From: Modestobacter sp. L9-4
GTDB taxonomy: Bacteria > Actinomycetota > Actinomycetes > Mycobacteriales > Geodermatophilaceae
Assembly: GCF_019112525.1 (NCBI RefSeq)
Contig: NZ_CP077800.1
Coordinates: 248,001-312,000 of the forward strand
DNA: 64,000 nucleotides
Reading direction: 5' to 3'
The notes under the pieces were generated by a model, which did not search any database, was not told where the DNA came from, and saw only the letters and a list, made by a program, of their open reading frames with translations. A program made the translations under genes and the position numbers. Of the stretch, positions 52,346 through 60,530 are shown piece by piece. Numbering within the stretch: the first letter of the stretch is position 1; the number at the start of each line of letters is the position of its first letter.

Positions 52346-53661
52346 TCACCCGCTTCCTGCTGCTGGGCGCCACCGGGGACATGGCCGGTCGGCACCTGCT
52401 GCCTGCGCTGGCCGAGTCCGCCGCGGCCGGCACGCTGCCCGAGGGCCTGCAGGTCGTCGGCGCCGCTCCCCAGGACTGGGACGACCAGACCTTCCGCGCC
52501 CACGTCGCCACCCGGCTCGCCGAGCACGCCGCCGACGTCCCGGCCGGCGTCCGGGACACCCTCGTGGCCGGACTGCGGTACCGGCGGGTCGACTTCGACG
52601 ACCCGGCCACCGCCGCCGCCGCCGTGGCCGCCTTCGACGGCGAGGGACCGGTGGCGGCCTACCTGGGCCTGCCGCCGACCGCCTTCCCCGCCGCGCTGAC
52701 CGCGCTCGGGGAGGCCGGGCTGCCCACCGGCAGCCGCATCGCCGTGGAGAAGCCGTTCGGTGCCGACCTGGCCAGCGCCGGGGAACTCGACGCGCTGCTC
52801 ACGAAGGTGACCGGCGGCGTGGAGGAGGCGGCCTACCGGGTCGACCACTTCCTCGGCATGCCGGGCGTGCAGACGCTGCTCGCCCTGCACGCCCCCGGCA
52901 GCCCGCTGGTGCCCGGCTGGGGTGCGGAGACCGTCGCCTCGGTCGAGGTGCTCTGGGAGGAGACCCTGGGGCTCGCGGGCCGGTCGGGCTTCTACGACCG
53001 CAACGGCGCCATCCGCGACGTCCTGCAGAACCACCTGCTGCAGTCGCTGACGCTGCTGGTGATGGAGCAGCCGGCCACCGACTCCGAGGCCGACCTGCAC
53101 GCCGCCAAGCTCGCGGCGCTGCGCGCGGTCCGGGTGACCGACCCCGCGGCCACCCGCCGCGCCCGGTACGCCGCCGGCACGCTGACCTCCGGCGACGAGG
53201 TGCCCGACTACGCCGCCGACCCCGAGGTCGACCCGGCCCGCGGTACCGAGACCCTCGTCGAGCTGCAGCTGACCGTCGACACCCCCCGCTGGGCCGGCAC
53301 CAGCTTCCTGGTGCGCACCGGCAAGGCGCTGTCCCGCGACCACAAGGGCGTGCTGCTCACCTTCCGCGGCACCGCCCCGCAGGTCGACCCGGCCCTGGCC
53401 GAGCGGGTCGCCGACGACCAGCTGTGGGTCACCCTCGACGGCGCCGTCCAGGCCGACGGCGACGTCGACGTGCACGCCCCGGGCGAGCGCACCGCCTACC
53501 GGCAGGTGCTCGCCGACGTGCTCTCCGGCGGTTCGCGCACGTCGGTGAGCAGCGCGGAGACCGAGGCGGCGTGGCGGGTCGTCGACCCGGTGCTGCGCGC
53601 CTGGGCAGCCGGCGAGGTGCCGCTGGAGACCTACCCCGCGGGCTCGGGGGGTCCGGCGTGA
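52342..53661 (+). CDS. Glucose-6-phosphate dehydrogenase-like protein with altered active-site motif
   Basis: A 439-residue G6PD-family protein. Cofactor motif GATGDMAGRHLLPAL (9-23), EKPFGADLASA near 136, YRVDHFLGMPG near 170 and GAIRDVLQNHLLQSL near 220 follow the family in order. True G6PDs read R-I-D-H-Y-L-G-K; here the Lys is Met, and the R/K after GDM is Gly-Arg. The length is about 50 residues below standard Zwf (about 490-510). It may be a related sugar-phosphate or free-sugar dehydrogenase. It sits between an epimerase and a small membrane protein with stop-start overlaps on both sides, away from the usual zwf-opcA-tal set. Confidence 0.8.
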   Translation: MITRFLLLGATGDMAGRHLLPALAESAAAGTLPEGLQVVGAAPQDWDDQTFRAHVATRLAEHAADVPAGVRDTLVAGLRYRRVDFDDPATAAAAVAAFDGEGPVAAYLGLPPTAFPAALTALGEAGLPTGSRIAVEKPFGADLASAGELDALLTKVTGGVEEAAYRVDHFLGMPGVQTLLALHAPGSPLVPGWGAETVASVEVLWEETLGLAGRSGFYDRNGAIRDVLQNHLLQSLTLLVMEQPATDSEADLHAAKLAALRAVRVTDPAATRRARYAAGTLTSGDEVPDYAADPEVDPARGTETLVELQLTVDTPRWAGTSFLVRTGKALSRDHKGVLLTFRGTAPQVDPALAERVADDQLWVTLDGAVQADGDVDVHAPGERTAYRQVLADVLSGGSRTSVSSAETEAAWRVVDPVLRAWAAGEVPLETYPAGSGGPA

Positions 53662-54044
53662 ACCTGGAGAAGGTGGTCTTCGGGTTCTTCGTCGTCCTGG
53701 CCGCGACGCTGAACTTCGGCTTCTTCATCGGCGACATCGGCGACCCGGAGCTGCACAACAAGTACGAGCTCTACGCCGCCGTGGTGGTCAACCTGATCGC
53801 CACGGTGCTGAAGTTCGGCGACCGCACGCAGATCGGCGCGGTGCACCTGGCCACCAGCCTGGTCGCCGACCTGCAGCTCATCGGCGCCTCGCTGATGTAC
53901 GTCTACGCCGACCACATCTCCTCCGCCGGGCTGACCGAGGGCTGGACGGCGAGCATCGTGTCGCTGTCCGGCGGGGCGCTGCTGGCCAACGTGGTCTCGG
54001 TGGTGCTGCTGGTCGTGGAGACCACCTCCTCCCACCGCGGCTGA
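53658..54044 (+). CDS. Small four-helix membrane protein (DUF6394-like)
   Basis: A 128-residue membrane protein. Hydrophobic helices fall at about 6-26, 38-55, 62-85 and 100-123. The loop GDIGDPELHNKYELYA after helix 1 is distinctive, and I associate it with a small family found beside potassium channels. GTG 53658 overlaps the G6PD-like stop (GTGA), and 7 bases separate it from the K+ channel gene. A channel-associated role is inferred from that position only. Confidence 0.72.
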   Translation: MNLEKVVFGFFVVLAATLNFGFFIGDIGDPELHNKYELYAAVVVNLIATVLKFGDRTQIGAVHLATSLVADLQLIGASLMYVYADHISSAGLTEGWTASIVSLSGGALLANVVSVVLLVVETTSSHRG

Positions 54045-54051
54045 CGGCGCC

Positions 54052-55863
54052 GTGACCACCCGCCTGCGTGCCCTGTGGCGTGACCTGGTGCCCCGCGAGG
54101 AGCGGCGGGGACGCCGGGCGGCGATGCGGCTGTCCGCCGCCTCGACCGCCCGGTCGGCGGAGTCGATCTTCCAGGTGCTCCGGCGGATGCGCACACCGCT
54201 GATCGCACTGATCGCGGTGTTCGCCGTCAGCACCCTGGGGCTCACGCTCATCCCCGGCCAGGACACCACCGGTGCGCCGGTGCGGATGTCGTTCTTCGAC
54301 GCCTTCTACGTCATCAGCTACACCGCCACGACGATCGGCTTCGGCGAGATCCCCTACCCGTTCACCTACGGCCAGCGGCTGTGGGTGACGGTCACGATCT
54401 ACCTCAGCGTGATCGGCTGGGCGTACGCCATCGGCTCGCTGCTGGCCCTGCTGCGGGACCGGGCGTTCCGGGCGGCACTGGCCCGGCAGCACGTCACCCG
54501 CAAGGTGGCCCGGCTGCGGGAGCCGTTCGTGCTCATCGCCGGCTACGGGCGCACCGGGGAGCTGCTGGGGCGCTCGCTGGACGCCCTGGGCCGACGCTTC
54601 GTGGTGCTCGACCACAGCCCCGAGCGGATCGACGACCTCGAGCTGGACGCCTACGCCGCCGACGTCCCCGGCCTCACCGGCGACGCCCGCGACCCCGGCA
54701 ACCTGGCCGTCGCCGGGCTGGACCACCCCTCCTGCGCGGCCGTGGTGGCCCTCACCGACGACGAGGAGGCCAACCTCGCCGTCGTGATGGCCGCCGCGCT
54801 GCTGCGCCCGGACCTCCCGGTGATCGCCCGGGTCACCTCACCGGTGATCGCCGACCGGATGCGGGCGTTCGGCGACCCGAGCACGGTCAACCCGCTGGAC
54901 CGGTTCGGCGACCACCTGCGGCTGGCGCTGCGGGCGCCGGCGGCCTACCAGCTGCAGACCTGGCTGGAGGCCGGCCCCGGCGCCGAGCTGCCCGACCGCG
55001 GGTCCCCGCCGCGCGACGGGCACTGGGTGGTGGTCGGCTACGGGCGGCTGGGCCGCGAGCTGACCCGGGACCTGCGGGCGGAGGGGCTGCAGGTGACGGT
55101 CGTCGACCCCGGCGCCGACGACGGCGACGTCGAGGGGACCGGCGACGACGGCCGGGTGGTGGCCGACGGCTCGGACCCCGCGGTGCTCGCCGACGTCGAC
55201 CTCGAGCACGCCGTGGGCTTCCTGGCCGGCACGGACAACGACACGACCAACCTGTCGCTGGTGGCCGCGGCCCGGCGGATCAACCCGGCGCTGTTCGTCG
55301 GCGCCCGGCAGAACGCCGCCGCGAACGCCCCGCTGTTCACCGCCATGGAGCTCGACGCGCTCCTGGTGCCGGCCGAGGTGATCGCGCACGAGGTCTACGC
55401 GCAGCTGTCCACGCCACTGCTGTGGCGCTTCCTGCGCGACCTGCCCACCCGGGACGACGCATGGGCCCGCGACGTCCTCGGCCGGCTGGTCGGGCTCTGC
55501 GGCACCCGGCTGCAGACGCTGTGGAAGGTGCGGCTCACCCCCGATGCGGCCCCCGCCGTGCAGGACTGGCTGGCGACGGGGCAGGCCCGGCTGGGCGACC
55601 TGCTGCGCAACCCCGAGGACCGCGACGTCGCGCTGCACGCCGTCCCGCTGCTCGTGCTGCGCGGGGACACCGCGACGGCCGCCCCGGACGAGGACTTCCT
55701 GCTGGCACCCGGCGACGAGCTGCTGCTGGCCGGCTGGTCGGCCGCGGAGCGGGCGCTGACCACCATGCTGGAGGTCGACGCGGTGCACGAGTACGTGCTC
55801 ACCGGACGGCGGGTGCCCTCCAGCTGGATCTGGCGGAAGCTGACCCCCGCCCACCGCGACTGA
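54052..55863 (+). CDS. Potassium channel with two TrkA-N (RCK) domains
   Basis: A 603-residue 2-TM K+ channel. A basic cytoplasmic start (residues 1-45) is followed by helix 1 (about 47-66), the pore with selectivity filter TTIGFGEI (about 92-99, GFG in place of GYG) and helix 2 (about 110-130). The first RCK/TrkA-N domain begins FVLIAGYGRTGELLG, and a second begins HWVVVGYGRLGRELT near 325; both have intact GxGxxG NAD-binding loops. TrkA-C-like segments follow. Co-transcribed with the small membrane protein and sugar dehydrogenases upstream; the RCK domains could read NAD(H) state. A hairpin ends the operon. Confidence 0.88.
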   Translation: MTTRLRALWRDLVPREERRGRRAAMRLSAASTARSAESIFQVLRRMRTPLIALIAVFAVSTLGLTLIPGQDTTGAPVRMSFFDAFYVISYTATTIGFGEIPYPFTYGQRLWVTVTIYLSVIGWAYAIGSLLALLRDRAFRAALARQHVTRKVARLREPFVLIAGYGRTGELLGRSLDALGRRFVVLDHSPERIDDLELDAYAADVPGLTGDARDPGNLAVAGLDHPSCAAVVALTDDEEANLAVVMAAALLRPDLPVIARVTSPVIADRMRAFGDPSTVNPLDRFGDHLRLALRAPAAYQLQTWLEAGPGAELPDRGSPPRDGHWVVVGYGRLGRELTRDLRAEGLQVTVVDPGADDGDVEGTGDDGRVVADGSDPAVLADVDLEHAVGFLAGTDNDTTNLSLVAAARRINPALFVGARQNAAANAPLFTAMELDALLVPAEVIAHEVYAQLSTPLLWRFLRDLPTRDDAWARDVLGRLVGLCGTRLQTLWKVRLTPDAAPAVQDWLATGQARLGDLLRNPEDRDVALHAVPLLVLRGDTATAAPDEDFLLAPGDELLLAGWSAAERALTTMLEVDAVHEYVLTGRRVPSSWIWRKLTPAHRD

Positions 55864-55880
55864 GCCGCGGCCGGGCTCAG
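55860..55880. terminator. Hairpin spanning the stops of the K+ channel and a converging gene
   Basis: CTGAGCC (55860-55866) pairs with GGCTCAG (55874-55880) around 7 bases. Both stop codons lie in the arms, so it can end transcription from either side. Confidence 0.5.
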
Positions 55881-56146
55881 CCCCGCTCGGCCCGGCGCTG
55901 CTCGATCACGCGGCCGACGAGCACCCGCCGGCGGGCGCGCACGGAACCGCCGGGCCGGCCGACGTGGTGCGGGTAGCGGCCGGCCTCGGCGGACAGCTGC
56001 TGCGCGGCGAGCAGCGTCGCCGAGGGGCGGGCCGGGACCGCGGGCTGGGTCACGACGACCAGCCGGTCGCCCCCTCCCCCGTCGGTGACGGGTTCGGGGG
56101 CGGCCGGCAGCAGGCCCTCGGCCTCGGGGTGCAGCTCGGTCAGCAC
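55877..56146 (-). CDS. Small protein of unknown function
   Basis: From GTG 56146 to a stop that pairs with the K+ channel stop in a shared hairpin: 89 residues. It starts MLTELHPEAEG, has a Val-rich strand (DRLVVVTQP) and ends in an Arg-rich tail (RARRRVLVGRVIEQRR). No ribosome site is visible, and a longer frame to 56221 exists. No family is recognised. It follows the 50-residue gene by 19 bases, so they may share a transcript. Confidence 0.45.
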   Translation of the reverse strand: MLTELHPEAEGLLPAAPEPVTDGGGGDRLVVVTQPAVPARPSATLLAAQQLSAEAGRYPHHVGRPGGSVRARRRVLVGRVIEQRRAERG

Positions 56147-56165
56147 GAAGGCCGACCGCGGTGGG

Positions 56166-56318
56166 TCACGACTCGGGCACCGGGCTCTCGGCCGGGGCGG
56201 CGTCGGCGTCGCGCTCGACACCGACGGGACGGGCGACGAGGACCGACTTGCGCGGCATCAGGCGCGGGTCGGGCCGACGGGGGCTGTCGGGGACCTGGGA
56301 CGTTCCTTCGGTGCTCAC
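56166..56318 (-). CDS. 50-residue protein of unknown function
   Basis: GTG 56318 with GGGAGG 6 bases upstream, one of the best ribosome sites in the window. The product begins MSTEGTSQVPDSPRR, has a basic centre (LMPRKSVLVARP) and an acidic, Ala/Pro-rich end (ESPVPES). It has no cysteines and no membrane segment, and looks unstructured. Its start overlaps the stop of an upstream mini-ORF (GTGA). Possibilities include a small regulatory protein or a peptide precursor; no modifying enzyme is adjacent, so a peptide-product role is only a guess. Confidence 0.55.
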   Translation of the reverse strand: MSTEGTSQVPDSPRRPDPRLMPRKSVLVARPVGVERDADAAPAESPVPES

Positions 56319-56446
56319 GAGCGACCTCCCTGCATCTGGACTCCCGGCCGGAGCCGGTTCGCCGGCTGGCGGCCCTCGGACGACGAGCCGGCCCCGGCGG
56401 GAGCCGAGGAGGTGCCGGTGTGCCGTCGTGCGGAGGTGGACCCCAT
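56315..56446 (-). CDS. Possible 43-residue protein coupled to the next small gene
   Basis: ATG 56446 to a TGA that overlaps the next start (GTGA). The product is Ser/Gly/Arg-rich (it starts MGSTSARRHTGTSS) and ends MQGGRS; its last codons contain the ribosome site of the following gene. It has no clear ribosome site of its own. Reported because of the coupling geometry; it may not be translated. Confidence 0.3.
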   Translation of the reverse strand: MGSTSARRHTGTSSAPAGAGSSSEGRQPANRLRPGVQMQGGRS

Positions 56447-56461
56447 CGGGACCGCCGATGT

Positions 56462-56481
56462 CCCCTCCGCCTGCGGAGGGG
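56462..56481 (-). terminator. Short hairpin CCCCTCCGC / GCGGAGGGG
   Basis: Perfect 9-bp arms (56462-56470 and 56473-56481) with only a 2-base loop, between the 195-residue hypothetical gene and the run of tiny genes. A terminator or attenuator. Confidence 0.45.
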
Positions 56482-56562
56482 CCTGAACGCCGGACGACGT
56501 CGAGCTGAACGCTACCCGCCCGGCGCCACGGCCTCCTCCGCCTCGCCGGGGAGACCGCCCGA

Positions 56563-57150
56563 TCAGCCCCGCAGCGCCCGCACGAGACGGCGCCCGCCGA
56601 ACACCGCCGCGCCCGCCCCGGCCACCCACGGACCGGCCACCAGCAGCGGGTCGATCAGCTGGTGCCGCGCGTCGCTGCGGCCCCTGCGCGAGGAGACGCC
56701 GCCGTGGGTGAGCTCGGTGCGCACACCGGTCTCGGTCACCGGGTTGTCCGGGTGAGCCGAGACGAACGAGCGCAGGTGCGCGCCCCACGCGTCGACCCGG
56801 TCACCGGCGATGAGCAGCAGCCAGTGCCCGTTGCGACCCTCGCTGTAGCGCTCGTAGGCGAACCGCCGGATCGCCCCGGAGAGCCCGTGCAGCGGCTGCG
56901 CCGTGCCGAACACCGGGGTGACGAAGGCGTGCTCGACCGAGCGCTCACGACCCTCCGCGCCGGGCTGGCGGTCGGGGAAGTCCCAGTGGGCCCCGGTCGA
57001 GGCCGGGTACTGCAGCTTCGGGTAGGACGGCCGGTCGGCCGGGTCGAGGTCGGCGCCCCAGCCGGGGATGCGGGCGCGCAGCTCCTCCCGGCTCGGCGGT
57101 GGCGTCCGCTTGTCACGGACGTAGGCGGACGGGATCTCGGGATCGGTCAT
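56563..57150 (-). CDS. Conserved hypothetical protein beside a formaldehyde-dehydrogenase-like ADH
   Basis: A 195-residue protein. The first 35 residues are polar, then come a Trp/Tyr/Pro-rich region (YPKLQYPASTGAHWDFP) and a conserved-looking core (GAIRRFAYERYSEGRNGHWLLLIAGDRVD). It ends with one hydrophobic segment (LIDPLLVAGPWVAGAGAAVFGG) near the C-terminus that could anchor it in the membrane. No function is assigned. Only 13 bases separate it from the ADH gene upstream on the same strand, so they form one transcription unit. Confidence 0.75.
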   Translation of the reverse strand: MTDPEIPSAYVRDKRTPPPSREELRARIPGWGADLDPADRPSYPKLQYPASTGAHWDFPDRQPGAEGRERSVEHAFVTPVFGTAQPLHGLSGAIRRFAYERYSEGRNGHWLLLIAGDRVDAWGAHLRSFVSAHPDNPVTETGVRTELTHGGVSSRRGRSDARHQLIDPLLVAGPWVAGAGAAVFGGRRLVRALRG

Positions 57151-57163
57151 GGCTGTCTCCCCC

Positions 57164-58312
57164 TCAGAACGCGCTGGGCACGATCAGCGGCTTGATGCAG
57201 CCGTCGAGCTTGGCCGAGAACACGTGGTAGGCCTCGGAGATGTCCTCCAGCGGGAAGCGGTGCGTGACCATGTCCCGCGGCGTCAGATGGCCGTTGCGTA
57301 CGTGCTCGAACATCCGCGGCCACTGCCGCTTCACCGGCGTCTGGTTCATCCGCAGCGTGAGGCCCTTGTTCAGCGCGTCGCCGAACTTGACCGCGTTCGG
57401 GATCGGCCCGTAGGCACCCACCACCCCGACGTTGCCGCCCTTGCGCACGGCGTCGATCGCCCAGTTCAGCGCGATCGGCGAGCCGCCCTGCAGCTTGAGC
57501 TTGGTGCCGGTGACGTGCTGCAGGAAGCTGCCGTCGGCCTCGGCGCCCACCGCCTCGATCACCACGTCGGCGCCGATGTAGTCGGTCTGCTTCTTCAGCT
57601 CCACGACGATGTCGTCGTGCTCGTCGTAGTTGAGCGTCTCGGCGTGGGCCATGGTCGCGGCCTTCTCCAGCCGCTCGGTGAGGTGGTCGACCACGATCAC
57701 CCGACCGGCCCCCATGAGCCACGAGGACTGCGCGGCGATCAGCCCGACCGGGCCCGCCCCCAGGACGACGACCGTGTCGCCCTCGGCGATCTCACCGAGC
57801 TGGGCGCCGAAGTAGCCGGTCGCGGCGGCGTCGGTGAGCAGGACGGCGTCCTCGTCGTGCATCCAGTCCGGGATCCTGACCGGGCCGACGTCGGCGAAGG
57901 GCACGCGCACGTACTCGGCCTGGCCGCCGTCGTAGCCGCCGGTGGTGTGCGAGTAGCCGTAGATGCCGCCCACCGCGGTGGCGTTGGGGTTCACGTTGTG
58001 GCAGTTGGAGTACAGGCCGCGGGCGCAGAAGAAGCAGGACCCGCAGTAGATGTTGAACGGCACCATCACCCGGTCACCGACGGCCAGGTTCTCCACCGAC
58101 GGGCCGACCTCCTCGACGACGCCGATGAACTCGTGGCCGAAGGTGTGCCCGATCCGGGTGTCCGGCATCAGCCCGTGGTAGAGGTGCAGGTCGGAGCCGC
58201 AGATCGCCGCCAGCGTGACGCGCACGACCGCGTCGTTGGGGTGCTCGATCCGGGGCCGGTCCTTCTCCTCGACGCGCAGCTTGTACGGGCCGCGGTAGGT
58301 CATCGCGCGCAT
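57164..58312 (-). CDS. Zinc-dependent alcohol dehydrogenase, glutathione-independent formaldehyde dehydrogenase-like
   Basis: A 382-residue medium-chain dehydrogenase. Catalytic zinc ligands are in ICGSDLHLYHG (Cys about 38) and GHEFIG (His about 60). The structural zinc site is CGSCFFCARGLYSNC (about 90-104). NAD loop VLGAGPVGLIAA near 183. The long insertions (NPNATAVGGIYGYSHTTGG) are typical of the FdhA-like branch acting on aldehyde hydrates or small alcohols. ATG 58312 has AGGAGG 4 bases upstream. First gene of its operon; divergent from the phytase-like gene, and it shares the intergenic region holding the PhoP-type box. Confidence 0.88.
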   Translation of the reverse strand: MRAMTYRGPYKLRVEEKDRPRIEHPNDAVVRVTLAAICGSDLHLYHGLMPDTRIGHTFGHEFIGVVEEVGPSVENLAVGDRVMVPFNIYCGSCFFCARGLYSNCHNVNPNATAVGGIYGYSHTTGGYDGGQAEYVRVPFADVGPVRIPDWMHDEDAVLLTDAAATGYFGAQLGEIAEGDTVVVLGAGPVGLIAAQSSWLMGAGRVIVVDHLTERLEKAATMAHAETLNYDEHDDIVVELKKQTDYIGADVVIEAVGAEADGSFLQHVTGTKLKLQGGSPIALNWAIDAVRKGGNVGVVGAYGPIPNAVKFGDALNKGLTLRMNQTPVKRQWPRMFEHVRNGHLTPRDMVTHRFPLEDISEAYHVFSAKLDGCIKPLIVPSAF

Positions 58313-58379
58313 GGTGCCTCCTGGGAGCAGGTGTTCCGCCGCCAGTGCCCCGTCCCCACCCGGTGCACACACGCGGCGC

Positions 58380-58412
58380 GTTCACGGGGTGCTCACAGGG
58401 CGGTCACGAGCA
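58380..58412 (+). promoter_or_regulatory. PhoP-type direct-repeat box upstream of the phytase-like gene
   Basis: Three consecutive 11-base units, GTTCACGGGGT, GCTCACAGGGC and GGTCACGAGCA, each carrying TCAC at the same position. This is the spacing of Streptomyces PHO boxes and of the TCACAGC-N4 repeats bound by mycobacterial PhoP. It ends 73 bases before the exported phytase-like gene. Confidence 0.65.
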
Positions 58413-58485
58413 GGCCGGGTGGCGTCTGCCTCGCCGGGCCACGGTCAGCGCGTCCGTTCCACCGCCCGTCCCTGGGAGACCACCC

Positions 58486-59727
58486 GTGCGCCGTCCGTCC
58501 CGCCGTGCCGCCCTGACCCTCTCCGCCGCCGGACTGCTGGCCGCGGTCGCGGTCCCCGCCGTCGCCGCCGGCCTCACGCCCGTGCCCCAGGGCAACGGCA
58601 CCCAGCAGGCCGAGGTCGTCGGCCGCTCGGTCCTGCCCTCGGCGACCTTCGGGGAGCAGATCCCCTCCGGCGCGCTCGCCAGCCCCGCCAACGGCGTCAC
58701 CACGCCCTTCGCGGCGCAGCCCGTCCAGGGCTTCTCCGGCCTGATCAAGGACGGCGACGACTGGCTGGTGCTGGAGGACAACGGCTACGGCACCAAGGCC
58801 AACAGCGCCGACTTCCTGCTGCGCGCCGTCCGGCTGCACATCGACACCACCACGCAGAAGAGCACCGTGGTCGAGGGCGGCTTCAGCCTCTCCGACCCCG
58901 ACCGCAAGCTGCCCTTCACGCCCGTCCGCAGCGACCGCCGGCTCACCGGTGCCGACCTGGACCCCGAGTCCTTCCAGCGGATGGCCGACGGCACCTTCTG
59001 GATCGGTGAGGAGTTCGGTCCGAGCCTGGTGCACGTCGACGCCACCGGCAAGGTGCTCGCCGCCCCCGTGCAGCCCGAGGGCGTCCGCTCCCCCGACGCG
59101 TGGGACCTGGGCGGGGCCACCCCGACGCTGTCGTCGAGCAAGGGCTTCGAGGGCATGGCGCTCGGCGTCGACGGCCACACCCTCTACCCGATGCTCGAGG
59201 GCGCCGTCGTCGGTGACGACCCGGCCACCCGCCGCATGTACAGCTTCGACACCAACACCGGGAAGTACACCGGTCTGAAGGCGAAGGTGAGGTTCGAGGT
59301 GGCCGGTGACTCCCTCGGTGACATGGTCGCCCTGGACGTCAACCGGTTCCTGATCCTGGAGCGGGACAACAACCAGGGCCCGGCCTCCCAGCTCAAGGCC
59401 GTCTACCTGCTCGACACCCGCGACATCGACCGGGATGGCTACGCCGACAAGCGACTGCTGGTGAACCTGATGGCCATGCCCGACCCGCAGGGCGTCGCCG
59501 GCACCAAGGGCGCCTTCTTCACCTTCCCCTTCGTCACCATCGAGCAGATCGCCGTCCTCGACGACCACCACGTCATCGTCGGCAACGACAACAACTACCC
59601 GGGCTCCAACGGGCGCACCGCCGGCGTGCCCGACGACAACGAGCACGTCGTCGTCCAGGTGGACGAGGACCTGCACGTCGACCCGGCCCTGGCCTCGATC
59701 AACACCCGCGGCGCCGGGCGCCGCTGA
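58486..59727 (+). CDS. Exported phytase-like / esterase-like beta-propeller protein
   Basis: A 413-residue secreted protein. The basic N-terminus RRPSRRAAL, a hydrophobic segment to about 27 and an Ala-x-Ala site form a signal peptide, possibly Tat. The mature part is the esterase-like activity of phytase domain: repeated blades with FSGLIKDGDDWLVLEDNGYG, FWIGEEFGPSLVHVD, GFEGMALGVDG, DMVALDVNRFLILERDNNQ and VGNDNNYPGSNGR. The Asp/Glu/Asn-rich loops could bind calcium as in phytases. GTG 58486 has GGGAG 7 bases upstream. The PhoP-type box suggests phosphate-starvation control and a phosphate-scavenging role. Confidence 0.87.
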   Translation: MRRPSRRAALTLSAAGLLAAVAVPAVAAGLTPVPQGNGTQQAEVVGRSVLPSATFGEQIPSGALASPANGVTTPFAAQPVQGFSGLIKDGDDWLVLEDNGYGTKANSADFLLRAVRLHIDTTTQKSTVVEGGFSLSDPDRKLPFTPVRSDRRLTGADLDPESFQRMADGTFWIGEEFGPSLVHVDATGKVLAAPVQPEGVRSPDAWDLGGATPTLSSSKGFEGMALGVDGHTLYPMLEGAVVGDDPATRRMYSFDTNTGKYTGLKAKVRFEVAGDSLGDMVALDVNRFLILERDNNQGPASQLKAVYLLDTRDIDRDGYADKRLLVNLMAMPDPQGVAGTKGAFFTFPFVTIEQIAVLDDHHVIVGNDNNYPGSNGRTAGVPDDNEHVVVQVDEDLHVDPALASINTRGAGRR

Positions 59728-59734
59728 CCACCCG

Positions 59735-59765
59735 CCGTCCGGTCCCGCACCCCGGGACCGGACGG
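59735..59765 (+). terminator. Perfect 12-bp hairpin after the phytase-like gene
   Basis: Arms 59735-59746 and 59754-59765 with a 7-base loop, 7 bases past the stop. Confidence 0.75.
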
Positions 59766-59782
59766 CCCCCGCACGTCCCGCC

Positions 59783-59813
59783 GGTGCAGGTGCCCGCTCA
59801 GGGCACCTGCACC
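59783..59813 (-). terminator. Perfect 13-bp hairpin over the stop of the converging gene
   Basis: Arms 59783-59795 and 59801-59813 with a 5-base loop that contains most of the stop codon (59798-59800) of the minus-strand gene. Back to back with the 59735-59765 hairpin. Confidence 0.65.
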
Positions 59814-60391
59814 GTCGTCGTCACCCGCACCACCGACGGCTCCGGGGGAACCGACCCGAAGCCGAACGTCACCGGCGGCCGCACGGGTGCCACGCCCCCG
59901 AGCGGCTCGCCGTCCCAGCTGGCGGTCACCGTGGCCAGGCCGTGCAGGTCCTGCACGCCGTACCACTCGGTGCGCCCGTTGCCGGCCGAGCCCCGGGTGC
60001 GCAGGCCCGTGAGCAACCGGGCCGGGGTGTCGAGGAGCCCGACCCAGGCCGGACGCCGGGCCAGCGGCGCCGGCACCGCGCGCAGCAGCCAGCCCAGCGC
60101 CGGACGGCGGCCGACCGTGGCCTGCAGCCGCAGCGGCCCGGCGGTCAGCGTCCAGGTGCCCGGGTCGGACCGGTCGACCGCGACGTCGACCAGCCGCACC
60201 TCGTCGAAGGAGTAGGTGGCGCCGACGAACTCGGCGACCTCCTGGCTCGGCGCCAGCAGCACCCGGTGCCCGTCGGGACGCTGCACCATCACGTCGGAGA
60301 ACGACCCCAGCGGCGAGCGCTGCCAGTGCCCGAGCACCACCCGGGTGCCCGACGTCGTCCCGGTGCCGAGGATCCAGCCGTCGAAGCGCAT
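59798..60391 (-). CDS. Hypothetical protein, beta-rich
   Basis: A 197-residue protein with alternating short strands (FDGWILGTGTTSGTRVVLGHW, HRVLLAPSQEV, RTEWYGVQDLHGLATVTASW), many Trp/Gly/Arg residues, and no signal peptide or membrane segment. It may form a beta barrel of the lipocalin or calycin kind, but I recognise no family. ATG 60391 is used; an ATG at 60493 would overlap the divergent promoter region. It faces the phytase-like gene tail-to-tail and is divergent from the glycosyltransferase. Confidence 0.7.
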   Translation of the reverse strand: MRFDGWILGTGTTSGTRVVLGHWQRSPLGSFSDVMVQRPDGHRVLLAPSQEVAEFVGATYSFDEVRLVDVAVDRSDPGTWTLTAGPLRLQATVGRRPALGWLLRAVPAPLARRPAWVGLLDTPARLLTGLRTRGSAGNGRTEWYGVQDLHGLATVTASWDGEPLGGVAPVRPPVTFGFGSVPPEPSVVRVTTTVQVP

Positions 60392-60530
60392 CCGTGAGGT
60401 CACCGGGAGGGGGTGACCCCAGCGGCGTGCAGCCAACCGCGATCGGACTCGCAGCCACCTGTCCGGCCGGACGGATAGAACGGTCGTCGTCATGACGTTC
60501 CAGTCAATTCGTCCCTCCGAGAGGTCCGCC

